Shown here: piece after piece, positions 1-9,365 of the stretch
Position numbering within the stretch: position 1 is the stretch's first letter
Layout: each line of letters begins with the position of its first letter
Source: Flavihumibacter fluvii
GTDB taxonomy: Bacteria; Bacteroidota; Bacteroidia; Chitinophagales; Chitinophagaceae
Reading direction: 5' to 3'
Length of the DNA stretch: 64,000 nucleotides
Assembly: GCF_018595675.2 (NCBI RefSeq)
Contig: NZ_CP092333.1
Span: forward strand, 396,001-460,000
The notes under the pieces: generated by a model
The model's database searches: none
What the model was told of the DNA's origin: nothing
Seen by the model: only the letters and a program-made list of their open reading frames with translations
Position numbers and translations under genes: made by a program

Positions 1-1615
1 TATTTGTTTCAAAGAAAATGTTTTTCAGGACCACAGTTGCATTTGCGGTGATGGGCTGCAACGGTATATTGATATGGTAAGTTGAATCAGGCGATTTCTG
101 GCTGAGCGGGAAACTTTCCGAAAAAATCAGGTACCCTTTACGGTTCACATTGAAGGCATAATCACGGCCAACCGGCAGGGTGATCAGGTAATTTCCGGTT
201 TCATCAGTTTGTAATTTACTGATTATTTGGCGAGTACTGATATCCGTTAGTTCTACTGCTGAAGGGAGCCCCTGCCCGGTTTTGGCATCAGTGACCTTAC
301 CTTTTACCCATAGTGTTTTAATGGGTCTTACGTCGGGCCGCATAGTAAATGTATAGAGATCCAGTCCGCCCCTGCTATCCGCCCTGTCACTGGCATAAAA
401 AGCAGTGCTGCCATCGGCAGAAATCACCAGGCTGCCTTCGTTTTCTATTGTGTTGATGGGGAAACCAAGGTTTCGAGGCAGGCTGAAACTGCCTTTTGGG
501 CCTTTGCGGGCCAGGAACAAATCATCGCCACCATATCCTACCAATCCATTTGACGTAAAGTACAGGCTCTGGTTATCCGCATGAATAAAAGGGCAACTTT
601 CGTCACCACCCGTATTGATTTCAGGACCCAGGTTTTCAGGATCACTCCATCGGCCATTTGGCATGAGGTGGCTCACATAAATATCACTTCCGCCATAGCC
701 CTCTGGCCTGCGACTGGCAAAATAGAGATCGCGCTTATCGGGCGACAGGCTGGGAGCTGATTCCCAGGCTTCAGTATTTATTTTGTTTCCAAGGTTTTCT
801 GGTTCACTCCAGCCTTCTGGCGTTAAGTAAGAAATATACAGGTCACAGCTGCCCATTCCTTCAGGGAAATTGCAGCCTGTGAAGATCAGCCATTCACCAT
901 CTTGTGAAACAGACTGAGCGCCTTCATTGAGGTTGGAATTGATCATTCCTGTAAGTCCACGCGCTTTTATCCAACCTTCGCCTTCCCTTTGGGTGCCATA
1001 AAAATCTTCATTGTAGTTGTTCACCCGGCGGGTAAAAATCAATTGCTGATTATCGATGGTGAGCGCAGGGTAATATTCGGAAACGGCACTGTTCACGCTA
1101 TCGCCCAGGTTGACCGGGGCAAATTTATAACTGCTGATATCCGGATTTTTAGCCTGTTCAAGAGCAAAGAGGTAACACCGGCGGCGATAGGCGGCTGCCC
1201 GCTGGCTGGATTCATTCAGGTCGTTGATCGTCATAAAGCGATTCACTGCATGCAGGGCTTCATCAAAACGGCCCTTACCTGCCAGGTTAATGGAATAGGG
1301 CAGGTTATAATCTTTGAAATAAAGGGAATCTATTGCCTCTGCTTTCTGGTAATGAAAAATGGAATTATCGTAATCTTTCAGTTCTCCGTACATGCCGGCT
1401 ATGGATAACCAGGCATCTGCATATCCAGGATCGATGGCTACTGCTTTTTTCAATATCGCAATACCCTCGATAAAATGGTCATTTTCAGCCTGCCGGATGG
1501 CTTCCTGGTAAAGCTTTACCGCTTTCGGGTTCACTTTATCTGCATTATAGACCTGTGCAAAACCGGGGCATGCCAGGATCGAAAACAGGAGCAGGGCGAA
1601 GAGGCGTTTTTGCAT
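1..1615 (-). CDS. OmpA-family envelope protein with TPR-like and PD40 regions, 3' end outside window
   Basis: No stop codon occurs before the window edge, so the C-terminus is missing; 538 codons are visible from an ATG at 1613-1615. The signal peptide starts MQKRLFALLLF and ends near GFAQ. TPR-like helices follow at about residues 30-95, then a WD40/PD40 propeller at about 150-420 with repeated blocks such as SPDKRDLYFASRRPEGYGGSD. A carboxypeptidase-regulatory-like beta domain spans about 430-500. The last visible residues (VLKNIFFETN) match the start of an OmpA peptidoglycan-binding domain. Such proteins usually tether the outer membrane to peptidoglycan in Bacteroidota; here the peptidoglycan-binding part lies outside and is inferred. 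The exact role is unknown. Confidence 0.85.
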   Translation of the reverse strand, partial: MQKRLFALLLFSILACPGFAQVYNADKVNPKAVKLYQEAIRQAENDHFIEGIAILKKAVAIDPGYADAWLSIAGMYGELKDYDNSIFHYQKAEAIDSLYFKDYNLPYSINLAGKGRFDEALHAVNRFMTINDLNESSQRAAAYRRRCYLFALEQAKNPDISSYKFAPVNLGDSVNSAVSEYYPALTIDNQQLIFTRRVNNYNEDFYGTQREGEGWIKARGLTGMINSNLNEGAQSVSQDGEWLIFTGCNFPEGMGSCDLYISYLTPEGWSEPENLGNKINTEAWESAPSLSPDKRDLYFASRRPEGYGGSDIYVSHLMPNGRWSDPENLGPEINTGGDESCPFIHADNQSLYFTSNGLVGYGGDDLFLARKGPKGSFSLPRNLGFPINTIENEGSLVISADGSTAFYASDRADSRGGLDLYTFTMRPDVRPIKTLWVKGKVTDAKTGQGLPSAVELTDISTRQIISKLQTDETGNYLITLPVGRDYAFNVNRKGYLIFSESFPLSQKSPDSTYHINIPLQPITANATVVLKNIFFETN

Positions 1616-1659
1616 AGTTCGTTTTGATAATAGTAGTAGAACGAAATTTAGGCCAATTT

Positions 1660-1717
1660 AGTGAGCAGGGAGCAGGAAGCAGTGAGCAGTGGACTTTTGT
1701 CCTGCTTCCTGCTCACT
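1660..1717. repeat. Heptameric AGCAG repeat forming a long hairpin at the 3' end of queE
   Basis: Units of the form NNAGCAG (TGAGCAG, GGAGCAG, GAAGCAG) are arranged head to tail. The 17-base arm at 1660-1676 pairs with 1701-1717 with a single G-T wobble, and the 24-base loop carries further units. On the minus strand the queE stop codon TAG runs straight into TGAGCAGGAAGCAGG. The same unit family recurs at 12567-12607 and 15260-15340. It may act as a terminator or transcript-end structure. Confidence 0.7.
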
Positions 1718-2315
1718 ACGGAACGTCTATATATTTATGGCTCTGGATGCTTAACTCCCACTGAGGATGGGCTTTAATATAGTCGATGATGGGTGGCAAC
1801 ATGATATCCTTTTTATCCCATTCAGGTTGCAGGTACAATTTACAGCCAGGCTTAACCTGCTGTGCAAACTGATCGGCCCAGGCAAAATCAGATTTGTTAA
1901 AAATCACCACTTTTAATTCATCGGCTGCAGCAATTGCCTCCGGAAGGGGGGATTTGAATTTTTTTGGTGAGAGGCATACCCAATCCCACTGACCAGACAT
2001 TGGACTTGATCCTGAGGTTTCCAGGTTGGTTTCGAAACCCGCAGTATGCAAGGCAGAAGTAAGTTCATCCAGCTGGTGTAAAAGTGGTTCTCCACCGGTA
2101 ATTACGGCCAACCGGCCGGGATAAGCCTCAGCCCCGGCAACAATTTGTTCAATACCAACCAGTGGATGTTTGCTGGCATCCCAACTATCCTTAACGTCGC
2201 ACCAGACACAGCCCACGTCACACCCGCCCAGCCGGATAAAATATGCGGCCCTGCCCTGGTGATAGCCTTCCCCTTGCAAGGTGTAGAAGGATTCCATTAT
2301 GGGTAAACTGGTCAA
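1716..2315 (-). CDS. queE: 7-carboxy-7-deazaguanine synthase (radical SAM)
   Basis: QueE converts 6-carboxy-tetrahydropterin to 7-carboxy-7-deazaguanine in queuosine biosynthesis. The protein has 199 residues. The radical-SAM cysteines are CDVGCVWC (CxxxCxxC), followed by the SAM-binding ITGGEPLL. The N-terminal FYTLQGEG block binds substrate and is diagnostic of the family. The start at 2315 is a TTG; it was kept because LPIM before ESFYTLQGEG fits the family N-terminus as I know it. The alternative ATG at 2295-2297 would remove six residues. It lies 49 bases downstream of folD on the same strand and is probably co-transcribed. Its stop codon overlaps an AGCAG repeat hairpin. Confidence 0.93.
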   Translation of the reverse strand: MTSLPIMESFYTLQGEGYHQGRAAYFIRLGGCDVGCVWCDVKDSWDASKHPLVGIEQIVAGAEAYPGRLAVITGGEPLLHQLDELTSALHTAGFETNLETSGSSPMSGQWDWVCLSPKKFKSPLPEAIAAADELKVVIFNKSDFAWADQFAQQVKPGCKLYLQPEWDKKDIMLPPIIDYIKAHPQWELSIQSHKYIDVP

Positions 2316-2364
2316 AACTGATAATTTATATGATATGTACCATTATATATTATATATGGAACGG

Positions 2365-3240
2365 CTAATTTTTATCAACGCAGGCTTTGAAAGTATTTTT
2401 CATCAGGGCGGCTATGGTCATTGGACCTACCCCACCAGGAACCGGCGTAATAAAACTGCACTTAGGGGCAACTTCCGCGAATGCCACATCACCCTTAAGG
2501 GCGAATCCCGATTTTTTACTGGTGTCTGCTACCCTGGTAATTCCAACATCAATCACAATCGCGCCTTCTTTTACCATATCGGCTTTTAAGAATTCAGGAA
2601 TCCCGATGGCTGCGACAATGAGGTCGGCAGAAAGGCATATTTCCTTCAGGTTCCTGGTATGTGAATGGGTGAGGGTAACCGTGCAGTTCCCGGGCTGGCC
2701 AGATCGGCTAAGCAGGATGCTCATAGGCCGGCCGACAATATTGCTGCGGCCAATGACTACGGCATGAAGCCCCTTTGTATTGATCTTATAATGTTCCAGC
2801 ATCAGCATAATGCCATAGGGAGTGGCGGGGATAAAAGTTTCAAGTCCCTGTACCATCCTGCCCACATTTACCGGGTGGAAGCCATCTACATCTTTGGAGG
2901 GATGGATCGCATTGATGACATTTTCATCGGAAATATGTTTGGGGAGTGGCAACTGTACCAGTATGCCGTCGATGTCAGGGTCGTTATTCAGGTCTTCGAT
3001 CACGGCAAGCAATTTATTCTCACTGATGGTGTCTTCCAGCCTTACGAGGGTAGATTTGTACCCTATTTCTTCGCAGGATTTCACTTTTGCCCCCACATAG
3101 GTTTCACTGGCACCGTTATTTCCGACCAGCACTGCAGCTAAATGGGGTATTTTTTTTCCTTCTGTGACCAATTGGGCCACTTTAAGGCGCAATTCATCTT
3201 TAGTGGCTTTCGATACGAGTTGTCCGTCTAGAATTTGCAT
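2365..3240 (-). CDS. folD: Bifunctional methylenetetrahydrofolate dehydrogenase / cyclohydrolase
   Basis: FolD interconverts 5,10-methylene-THF and 10-formyl-THF in cytosolic one-carbon metabolism. The 291 residues are full length for the family. Visible signatures are the [13 protein letters not shown] segment with the catalytic lysine, the PLPKHI substrate loop, [12 protein letters not shown] of the Rossmann NAD(P) site, and the C-terminal [12 protein letters not shown] consensus Bacteroidota promoter (TTTG-N17-TACCTTTG) lies at 3245-3273. Its -7 box ends only four bases before the ATG, so the transcript should have almost no leader. It is divergent from the first susC gene and upstream of queE. 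Confidence 0.96.
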   Translation of the reverse strand: MQILDGQLVSKATKDELRLKVAQLVTEGKKIPHLAAVLVGNNGASETYVGAKVKSCEEIGYKSTLVRLEDTISENKLLAVIEDLNNDPDIDGILVQLPLPKHISDENVINAIHPSKDVDGFHPVNVGRMVQGLETFIPATPYGIMLMLEHYKINTKGLHAVVIGRSNIVGRPMSILLSRSGQPGNCTVTLTHSHTRNLKEICLSADLIVAAIGIPEFLKADMVKEGAIVIDVGITRVADTSKKSGFALKGDVAFAEVAPKCSFITPVPGGVGPMTIAALMKNTFKACVDKN

Positions 3241-3244
3241 GGCG

Positions 3245-3273
3245 CAAAGGTAATGTGCACGTGGTAAGACAAA
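3245..3273 (-). promoter_or_regulatory. Consensus Bacteroidota promoter for folD
   Basis: On the minus strand TTTG at 3273-3270 is followed by a 17-base spacer and TACCTTTG at 3252-3245. Both boxes match the known primary-sigma consensus TTTG / TAnnTTTG exactly. The predicted transcription start falls on or next to the folD start codon. Confidence 0.75.
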
Positions 3274-3327
3274 AAAATGAGTTTTTTTAACAAGTCTTTG
3301 CAGCGTTTTGATATCGCGGGGTATCTA

Positions 3328-3343
3328 ACTAATGTTCATTAGT
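3328..3343. promoter_or_regulatory. Perfect inverted repeat between folD and susC, candidate operator
   Basis: ACTAATG and CATTAGT are perfect 7-base arms around a TT centre. The site lies 88 bases upstream of the folD start and 158 bases upstream of the first susC gene. Around it (3360-3480) the DNA is very AT-rich and no clear TAnnTTTG box for susC was found. The symmetry and length would suit a TetR-type dimer. No regulator gene lies nearby. Confidence 0.45.
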
Positions 3344-3501
3344 GTTGCCGGGTAGTATGGATTTGATATTAATTTTTTCTAAATTATGTAATAAATAATA
3401 TATAAAATTAAAAAATTACCATTATTTGTCCATTAAAAAAAGATTAACAATTCATTTGGTACCTAATTTCACACCTTCTATTTTTTAAAATACACACAAA
3501 C

Positions 3502-6500
3502 ATGAGAAAACTCCTATCACTAATGGTGATCGGGTCGCTTTGCTGCACAATGGCATTCGGCCAGACACGGTCTGTCACAGGAAAGATCGTTGATGACAAA
3601 GGGAATGCTGTTCCCTATGCATCAGTAAAAGTCAAAGGAAACACCCGTGGCGCATCTGCCGACGTAAATGGTGTGTTTACCATCAAAGTAAATACTGGCG
3701 ATGTTCTGGAGATTTCTGCTGTAGGGCAGAAAACCAGCACCATTACAATTGGTGACCAGAGCTTATTTACTGTCCCCATGCAAAGCACAGGTGAGCAGGG
3801 ACTCCAGGAAGTGGTGGTAACCAGTGCGTACAGTACTAAACGTACTTTACGCAGTACTTCTTATTCCGCCCAGACGGTTAGCGATGAAAAACTGAATACT
3901 ATCCGTCAGGCAGACGTGAACAACGCGTTGGCCGGTAAAGTAGCCGGTGTTCAGGTAAGAAGCCAGTCTGCTGCAAAACTGGGATCCAGCGGATATGCAT
4001 CCGTTCGCCTTCGTGGAGAATCTGGATTAACAGGTTCTTCTGACGTATTGTATGTTGTGGATGGTACGGTTATCCCAACAAGTTCTGCTGGTGATATCAA
4101 CCCGGACGATATTGAAGATTTATCAGTTTTACAGGGCCCGGCCGCTGCTGCACTTTTTGGTGCGCAGGGTTCAAATGGTGCCATCGTTATTAATACGAAA
4201 AAAGCCAAACGTAGCCAAAAAGGTGTTGGCGTTGAATTTAATACAGGCGTTACTTTCGATAACGTGTATATCCTGCCGGATTACCAGAACTCCTATGCAG
4301 GTGGTGGTATTTCTGACCTGATGCAATACAAATGGGAAGCCGGCCAGCCGGAAGAATGGAAAGCTTTGGATGGTAAATATTACCATGATTATTCTGATGA
4401 TGCCAGCTGGGGTCCAAGAATGGTGGGCCAGGAATATATTCCATGGTACGCCTGGTACCCAGGATCTGAATATTCCTACAAAACTGCCAAGCTAACACCA
4501 CAGCCTACCAATTCCCGTGATTTCTTTAACACTGGAGTTAGCTGGAACAATAACCTGAGCTTTGCCAAGTCTGGTGATAATTACACGGTAAGGCTTTCTT
4601 ATACCAACCTGTCAATAAAAGGGCTTATTCCGGAATCTGAAATGCAAAGGAATAACCTGTCTTTGTTTACAACCGTTGATGTTACCAACAAGTTACAGTT
4701 AGGGGCTAACGTTACTTACCTGAACCAGGTAACAACAGGTGAATTTGATGACGGCTACGCTAACCAATCAACAGGTTCATTCAACTCATGGTACCATCGT
4801 AACCTGGATATGGATAAGATGCGTGAATTGAAAGACCTCCGTTCACCAGAAGGTATTCTGGCCAGCTGGAACCACAAGAACCCAACGGTATATGACCCGG
4901 CTGCCCCATTGAACTTCTATGGTGGAAACTACTGGTACAACTTCTACTCTTATTTCGATAATGTCGTGAACAAGAATGTCCGTGACCGTTTATTTGGTGA
5001 TGTTTCCCTGACCTATAAAATCACCAACGATTTAAAAGTACGTGCTACTTACCGCAAGAACCAGTTGAATACAAACACGGAGAACAGGACCTATTCCATC
5101 CTGGATGCAAGTGCTACCCAGACTGGCCTGAGAGCAGGGTATTATACAGATCAAACCTATTCCAACCGGGAGAACTTTGAAGGTTTGATTTCTTACGCTA
5201 AAAAGATTAAAGATTTCAGTGTTACCGCTAACGCTGGATTTGATATCATGCGTTCAAAGTATAAAGACATCAAAGCCAACACCGTAGGTGGTCTGAATGC
5301 TCCTGATTTCTTTGCCCTCAGCAACTCTAAAGACCCGATCTCATACTCTAACTATCGCGAGGAGTCTAAATATCGTGCTGGTTTCATTCGTGGTGATGTG
5401 GGTTGGAAGAATATGATATTTGCCGAGTTTACGATCCGCAAAGATTACTTCTCAGCCCTTCGTCCTGATGATAACGGAATTCTTTCCAAATCATTTGGTG
5501 CAAGCTTTGTATTCAGCGACCTGACCAAGAATTCATTACCGTTCATTTCGTTTGGTAAAATCCGTGCTTCCTGGGGTGAAATTCCACAGAGCCTGAATCC
5601 TTACCAGGTTGGGTTCAACTATGGCATTTCAACTAACCAGTGGAATGGTAATTTCCTGATGTCAACACCTAACACCCTCATTGATCCAAATATCAAAGGC
5701 GCCGTTTCAACTCAGCGTGAAATCGGCCTGGATATGAAATTCATGAAGAATCGTTTTGGCTTCAGTGTTACTTACTGGGATGGAACCATCAAGGATTTCC
5801 CTTATACCTTACCAATCCCTGCTACACAAGGTTTCACTTCATACCTGACCAACATCGGGGAGATCAAGAAAAGTGGTGTGGAAGTATTGGTGAATATCAA
5901 CGCTGTCCGTACCAAAGATTTCAATTGGGATATTACTGGTACCTGGGCTAAGCTGATCGAGAACCAGGTTGTTGAAATAGCACCCGGATTGGATCGTATC
6001 ACCTATGCTACTGGAGACTTTGGAACCAGTTCTTATGTTGCCTATTTGGTTCACCAGACAGGGGCACGTTGGGGACAAATGTTTGGTGGTGGTTTCAAGC
6101 GCATCGATGGCAATAAAGTGGTTGGTGCTGATGGACTGTTTGTTCGCGAAGCTGATGTATACCTGGGATCAGTTCTTCCTGATTTCACTGGTGGTGTTCA
6201 GAACAGCCTCAGTTATAAGAACTTTATCCTGAACTTCAACATCGACTACCAACAAGGTGGAAAGTTCTTCTCCCTGTCTGATTTCTGGGGTTCATTCTCT
6301 GGTCTGACTGCCAAAACCGGAACTGTTAATGATAAAGGGAACCCTGTTCGTGATGCAGTAGCAGACGGTGGTGGTGTACGTGTTGATGGAGTTGATGCAG
6401 ATGGTAAACCTGTTACATCTTATGTTGATGCACAAACTTATTACCACCAGTTCCAATCTAAAGGAATTTCTGAAAACAGTATTTATGACCTCACCTTCGT

Positions 6501-6723
6501 GAAATTGAGGGAAGTTAGCCTTGGCTACCGTTTTGACCTGGTTAAAATGGGTATCAGCAAAGTGATTACTGGTGCAACTTTCTCAGTTGTTTCCCGTAAC
6601 CCATGGCTGATTTATGCCAAAACAAATGATTTCGATCCATCTGAGATCAGTAATACATATGGTGAGAATTCACAGTTACCTGGAACAAGGTCACTTGGAT
6701 TTAACTTGAAACTGAACTTCTAA
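3502..6723 (+). CDS. SusC/RagA-type TonB-linked outer membrane transporter
   Basis: A 1073-residue protein with a signal peptide (MRKLLSLMVIGSLCCTMAFG). A carboxypeptidase-regulatory-like domain follows at about residues 24-100, then a TonB plug at about 118-235 with VLQGPAAAALFGAQGSNGAI, then a long beta-barrel ending LKLNF. There is no STN domain, so signalling to an anti-sigma factor is not expected. It forms the outer-membrane channel of a SusCD pair with the next gene and imports an oligomer or peptide driven by TonB. No glycoside hydrolase or peptidase lies in this operon, so the substrate cannot be named. The next ATG of the operon is 29 bases after its stop. Confidence 0.95.
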   Translation: MRKLLSLMVIGSLCCTMAFGQTRSVTGKIVDDKGNAVPYASVKVKGNTRGASADVNGVFTIKVNTGDVLEISAVGQKTSTITIGDQSLFTVPMQSTGEQGLQEVVVTSAYSTKRTLRSTSYSAQTVSDEKLNTIRQADVNNALAGKVAGVQVRSQSAAKLGSSGYASVRLRGESGLTGSSDVLYVVDGTVIPTSSAGDINPDDIEDLSVLQGPAAAALFGAQGSNGAIVINTKKAKRSQKGVGVEFNTGVTFDNVYILPDYQNSYAGGGISDLMQYKWEAGQPEEWKALDGKYYHDYSDDASWGPRMVGQEYIPWYAWYPGSEYSYKTAKLTPQPTNSRDFFNTGVSWNNNLSFAKSGDNYTVRLSYTNLSIKGLIPESEMQRNNLSLFTTVDVTNKLQLGANVTYLNQVTTGEFDDGYANQSTGSFNSWYHRNLDMDKMRELKDLRSPEGILASWNHKNPTVYDPAAPLNFYGGNYWYNFYSYFDNVVNKNVRDRLFGDVSLTYKITNDLKVRATYRKNQLNTNTENRTYSILDASATQTGLRAGYYTDQTYSNRENFEGLISYAKKIKDFSVTANAGFDIMRSKYKDIKANTVGGLNAPDFFALSNSKDPISYSNYREESKYRAGFIRGDVGWKNMIFAEFTIRKDYFSALRPDDNGILSKSFGASFVFSDLTKNSLPFISFGKIRASWGEIPQSLNPYQVGFNYGISTNQWNGNFLMSTPNTLIDPNIKGAVSTQREIGLDMKFMKNRFGFSVTYWDGTIKDFPYTLPIPATQGFTSYLTNIGEIKKSGVEVLVNINAVRTKDFNWDITGTWAKLIENQVVEIAPGLDRITYATGDFGTSSYVAYLVHQTGARWGQMFGGGFKRIDGNKVVGADGLFVREADVYLGSVLPDFTGGVQNSLSYKNFILNFNIDYQQGGKFFSLSDFWGSFSGLTAKTGTVNDKGNPVRDAVADGGGVRVDGVDADGKPVTSYVDAQTYYHQFQSKGISENSIYDLTFVKLREVSLGYRFDLVKMGISKVITGATFSVVSRNPWLIYAKTNDFDPSEISNTYGENSQLPGTRSLGFNLKLNF

Positions 6724-6752
6724 TTGGATTGGCTTACTTCAAAAAAAGACAA

Positions 6753-8216
6753 ATGATCATGAAAAATATATTCAATAAAGCATTCTTAGCAGTAGCTACC
6801 GCGGCCGCTTTCAGCACCGCAGGTTGCGACAAAGTGAGTGATTTTGGGAGTACCAATACAAACCCGAACGGTACGCCTACGCCTATCACTAAAGGTTTGT
6901 TCACCCGCGCCATCGCCGAATTGGGCGGGAAGGAAGGTGGTCTCGCCATCTCTACCATGACAAGGCCCGGGTATTACGCGCAATATTTCTCTGAAACACA
7001 ATACCCGTCAGCTTCCCTGTATGATCTTCCGCAAGCGGAGTTCTCTGGTTTTTATTCTGCATTTTTATATGACCTGCAGAATATCATCAACCTGAACACG
7101 GATGAAGCGACCAAAGCAACCGTGATTGCTTCCGGTTCAAATGCCAACCAGATCGCGACATGCCGCATCCTGAAAGCCTATGCTATGTGGACCATTACGG
7201 ATCGTTGGGGTGATATTCCCTATTCTGAAGCTTTGAAGGGTGTTCCCCAAGCTCCTAAATATGATACCCAGGAATCTATCTACGCTGATCTATTGAAGGA
7301 ACTCACGGAAGCCGTTGACCAGTTCGATGGTGGTCAGCCAATGGGTGGAGATATCGTGTATGGTGGTAATATAGCCAAATGGAAAAAGTTTGCTAATTCT
7401 GTACGTGTTCAGATCGCACTTCGGATGAGCAAAGTGTATCCAGATCCAAGTGGTATGGCTGCCACTGAGCTTAAAGCTGCGCTTGCACATTCAGCCGGAA
7501 CCATCAGCACCAATGACGATAATTTTGTAATTGCCTATACTGCGGCTTACCAAAACCCATGGTATTCTACTTATGTGGTGGCCGGAAGGGTGGATGATGC
7601 CATTTCCAGTACCATGACCGAAAAGCTATCCTCATTCAGTGATCCCCGGATTGCTAATTACGGTACCGCTCCGGAAGGTTTCCCTTATGGCCTGGACCGC
7701 CCTAATGCAATTGCAGTTCCGGAAGGTTATGGCCTTATCCTAAAGGGTAAGGGTATGGCAGCCAATGACGGTCTTCCTGTAATGAATGCTGCAACAATTT
7801 TATTTGCCAGGGCCGAAGCAGCAGAAAGAGGTTGGACTTCTGAAAATGCTGCTGCCCTTTACGAGCAGGCTGTTACAACTAGCTTGAGCCAGTGGAATCA
7901 TGGTGATGCCGCTGCTGCATACCTGGCACAAAGCACTGTTGGTTATGGAACAACCGACCACCTCGAAAAAATTGCTACCCAGAAATGGATCGCCATGTAT
8001 CCTGACGGACTGCAGGCCTGGTGCGAGTGGAGAAGGACAGGATTCCCTGAACTGACACCCTCTGCTTACCCTGTAAACGAATCAGGTGAAATTCCCCGTC
8101 GTTATGTATATGGCAGTGGTGAATATGGAAATAACAACGCCAACGTGAAGGAAGCTGCTGCACGCCTGACCGGTGGTGATACACAGGATGCCCGTATGTG
8201 GTGGGACAAAGAATAA
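6753..8216 (+). CDS. SusD/RagB-family nutrient-binding lipoprotein
   Basis: This is the surface lid partner of the preceding SusC, about 487 residues from the ATG at 6753; the ATG at 6759 (MKNIFNKAF) is equally possible. An in-frame TTG at 6729 would add residues before the signal peptide and was rejected. The lipobox is STAGC. The NTNPNGTP segment and the YAMWTITDRWGDIPYSEAL block are typical of the SusD-like_2 subgroup, and WKKFANSVRVQIALRM matches the family helix. The C-terminus DARMWWDKE is characteristic. It binds substrate at the cell surface; the ligand is unknown. Confidence 0.93.
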   Translation: MIMKNIFNKAFLAVATAAAFSTAGCDKVSDFGSTNTNPNGTPTPITKGLFTRAIAELGGKEGGLAISTMTRPGYYAQYFSETQYPSASLYDLPQAEFSGFYSAFLYDLQNIINLNTDEATKATVIASGSNANQIATCRILKAYAMWTITDRWGDIPYSEALKGVPQAPKYDTQESIYADLLKELTEAVDQFDGGQPMGGDIVYGGNIAKWKKFANSVRVQIALRMSKVYPDPSGMAATELKAALAHSAGTISTNDDNFVIAYTAAYQNPWYSTYVVAGRVDDAISSTMTEKLSSFSDPRIANYGTAPEGFPYGLDRPNAIAVPEGYGLILKGKGMAANDGLPVMNAATILFARAEAAERGWTSENAAALYEQAVTTSLSQWNHGDAAAAYLAQSTVGYGTTDHLEKIATQKWIAMYPDGLQAWCEWRRTGFPELTPSAYPVNESGEIPRRYVYGSGEYGNNNANVKEAAARLTGGDTQDARMWWDKE

Positions 8217-8259
8217 GGCTAGCCTTAAGATCAATAATTATCATTAAATCATTCAAGAA

Positions 8260-9231
8260 ATGAAACTAACAATAAACAGATTGTATACACTCGGGCTACT
8301 GGCCATCGGCCTAAGCTTTGCAGCCTGCTCAAAGCCAGATTCTCCAGCGGCTGCAGGTACAGCTGGTGGAACTTATATTAAGCTGCTTGAATCCGGTGAA
8401 AAAGTATTGGCTTTTGATGCTGTAGGTACGCCACAATCAGCTGGCCTCCTGGATGTGCGCAAGGATGCGAATTCAGAAACAATGCTCAATACGCCTATGA
8501 ATGTTGTCGTAAGTCTCGACCAGGCTTACCTGGATGCATATAACACAGAAAACGAGACAGAATATGAAATCCTGCCAGCAGAATTTTATACTACATCTCC
8601 CGCAATTTCAGGCGATAAGTATAACCTTTCATTTGCAGCCGGCGAGTTTGCAAAGCCCATTACTTTCACCCTGACTGATGCTACATTGCTGGATTTCTCC
8701 AAGCAATATGCATTACCTTTTACCATTACCAGTGTTGATGCTGGTGGAAATATTTCCTCGAGCAAAACATTGTTGGTTAAAGTACTTGTGAAGAATATAT
8801 GGGATGGTGCATATGAAGTAACTGGTTCCATGAATGATGTTGGAAACCCTGGACTTGGTGGCTTATTCCCCATGGAATACCACCTTATCACTTCTGGCGC
8901 AAATACTGTGGATGGTTATGATCCTGTTTATTGGGTGGATTACTTCATTCCAATTACGAGTGGTGCAGATGTAACCGGTTACGGTGCATTCTCCCCGGTA
9001 TTTGAATTTGATCCTGAAACAAATAAAGTTGTCAGTGTGATCAATATTTATGGTCAGCCGGCAGGTAATACCCGTTCTGCGGAACTGGATCCAAGCGGAG
9101 AGAATTATTATGATCCTGAAACCCAAACGATCAAGGTGAAATTCTTTATGAAACAACCTAGCGTTATCACTACTCCACCGCATATCCGGGTGAGTTTTGA
9201 CTGGACTATGAAGCGTACTGGTGACAGGTAA
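8260..9231 (+). CDS. DUF1735-type surface lipoprotein of the SusCD locus
   Basis: The protein has 323 residues and a lipoprotein signal (MKLTINRLYTLGLLAIG, lipobox FAAC). The N-terminal half (about residues 40-170) has the Ig-like fold pattern of DUF1735/BT_3987 proteins, including the LDQAYLDAYN segment and IT-FTL strands. The C-terminal half is beta-rich and resembles the ligand-binding half of surface glycan-binding accessory proteins. It is the last gene of the operon, 43 bases after susD, and is followed by a strong terminator. It probably helps to capture substrate at the cell surface. The assignment to DUF1735 is from memory of family patterns. Confidence 0.75.
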   Translation: MKLTINRLYTLGLLAIGLSFAACSKPDSPAAAGTAGGTYIKLLESGEKVLAFDAVGTPQSAGLLDVRKDANSETMLNTPMNVVVSLDQAYLDAYNTENETEYEILPAEFYTTSPAISGDKYNLSFAAGEFAKPITFTLTDATLLDFSKQYALPFTITSVDAGGNISSSKTLLVKVLVKNIWDGAYEVTGSMNDVGNPGLGGLFPMEYHLITSGANTVDGYDPVYWVDYFIPITSGADVTGYGAFSPVFEFDPETNKVVSVINIYGQPAGNTRSAELDPSGENYYDPETQTIKVKFFMKQPSVITTPPHIRVSFDWTMKRTGDR

Positions 9232-9252
9232 TTTAAATGCTTGAATAGTGTT

Positions 9253-9283
9253 AAGTGGCTGCCTATTGGCAGCCACTTTTTTT
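9253..9283 (+). terminator. Rho-independent terminator of first SusCD operon
   Basis: An 11-base perfect stem (AAGTGGCTGCC at 9253-9263, GGCAGCCACTT at 9268-9278) with loop TATT is followed by a run of seven T at 9277-9283. It lies 21 bases after the DUF1735 gene stop. Confidence 0.93.
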
Positions 9284-9365
9284 ATGTACTAAAGACAGTT
9301 GAATAACGGTATTTTTCGGGTGTTTGAACGCTTGACCAGGGAGCTTACATTGTGGAATTTGCAGC

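Noticed and set aside
989-1408. A 139-residue + strand ORF over the OmpA-family gene
   Set aside because: It lies antisense to a gene with clear signal peptide, TPR and PD40 features, and shows no features of its own.
2340-2359. AT-rich near-palindrome upstream of queE as a preQ1 riboswitch
   Set aside because: It is only alternating A/T with CCAT/ATGG ends and lacks any preQ1 aptamer features; it may be chance.
6729-6752. TTG start for the first SusD that would add eight residues
   Set aside because: It adds a basic stretch before a clear lipoprotein signal peptide; the ATG at 6753 or 6759 fits the family.
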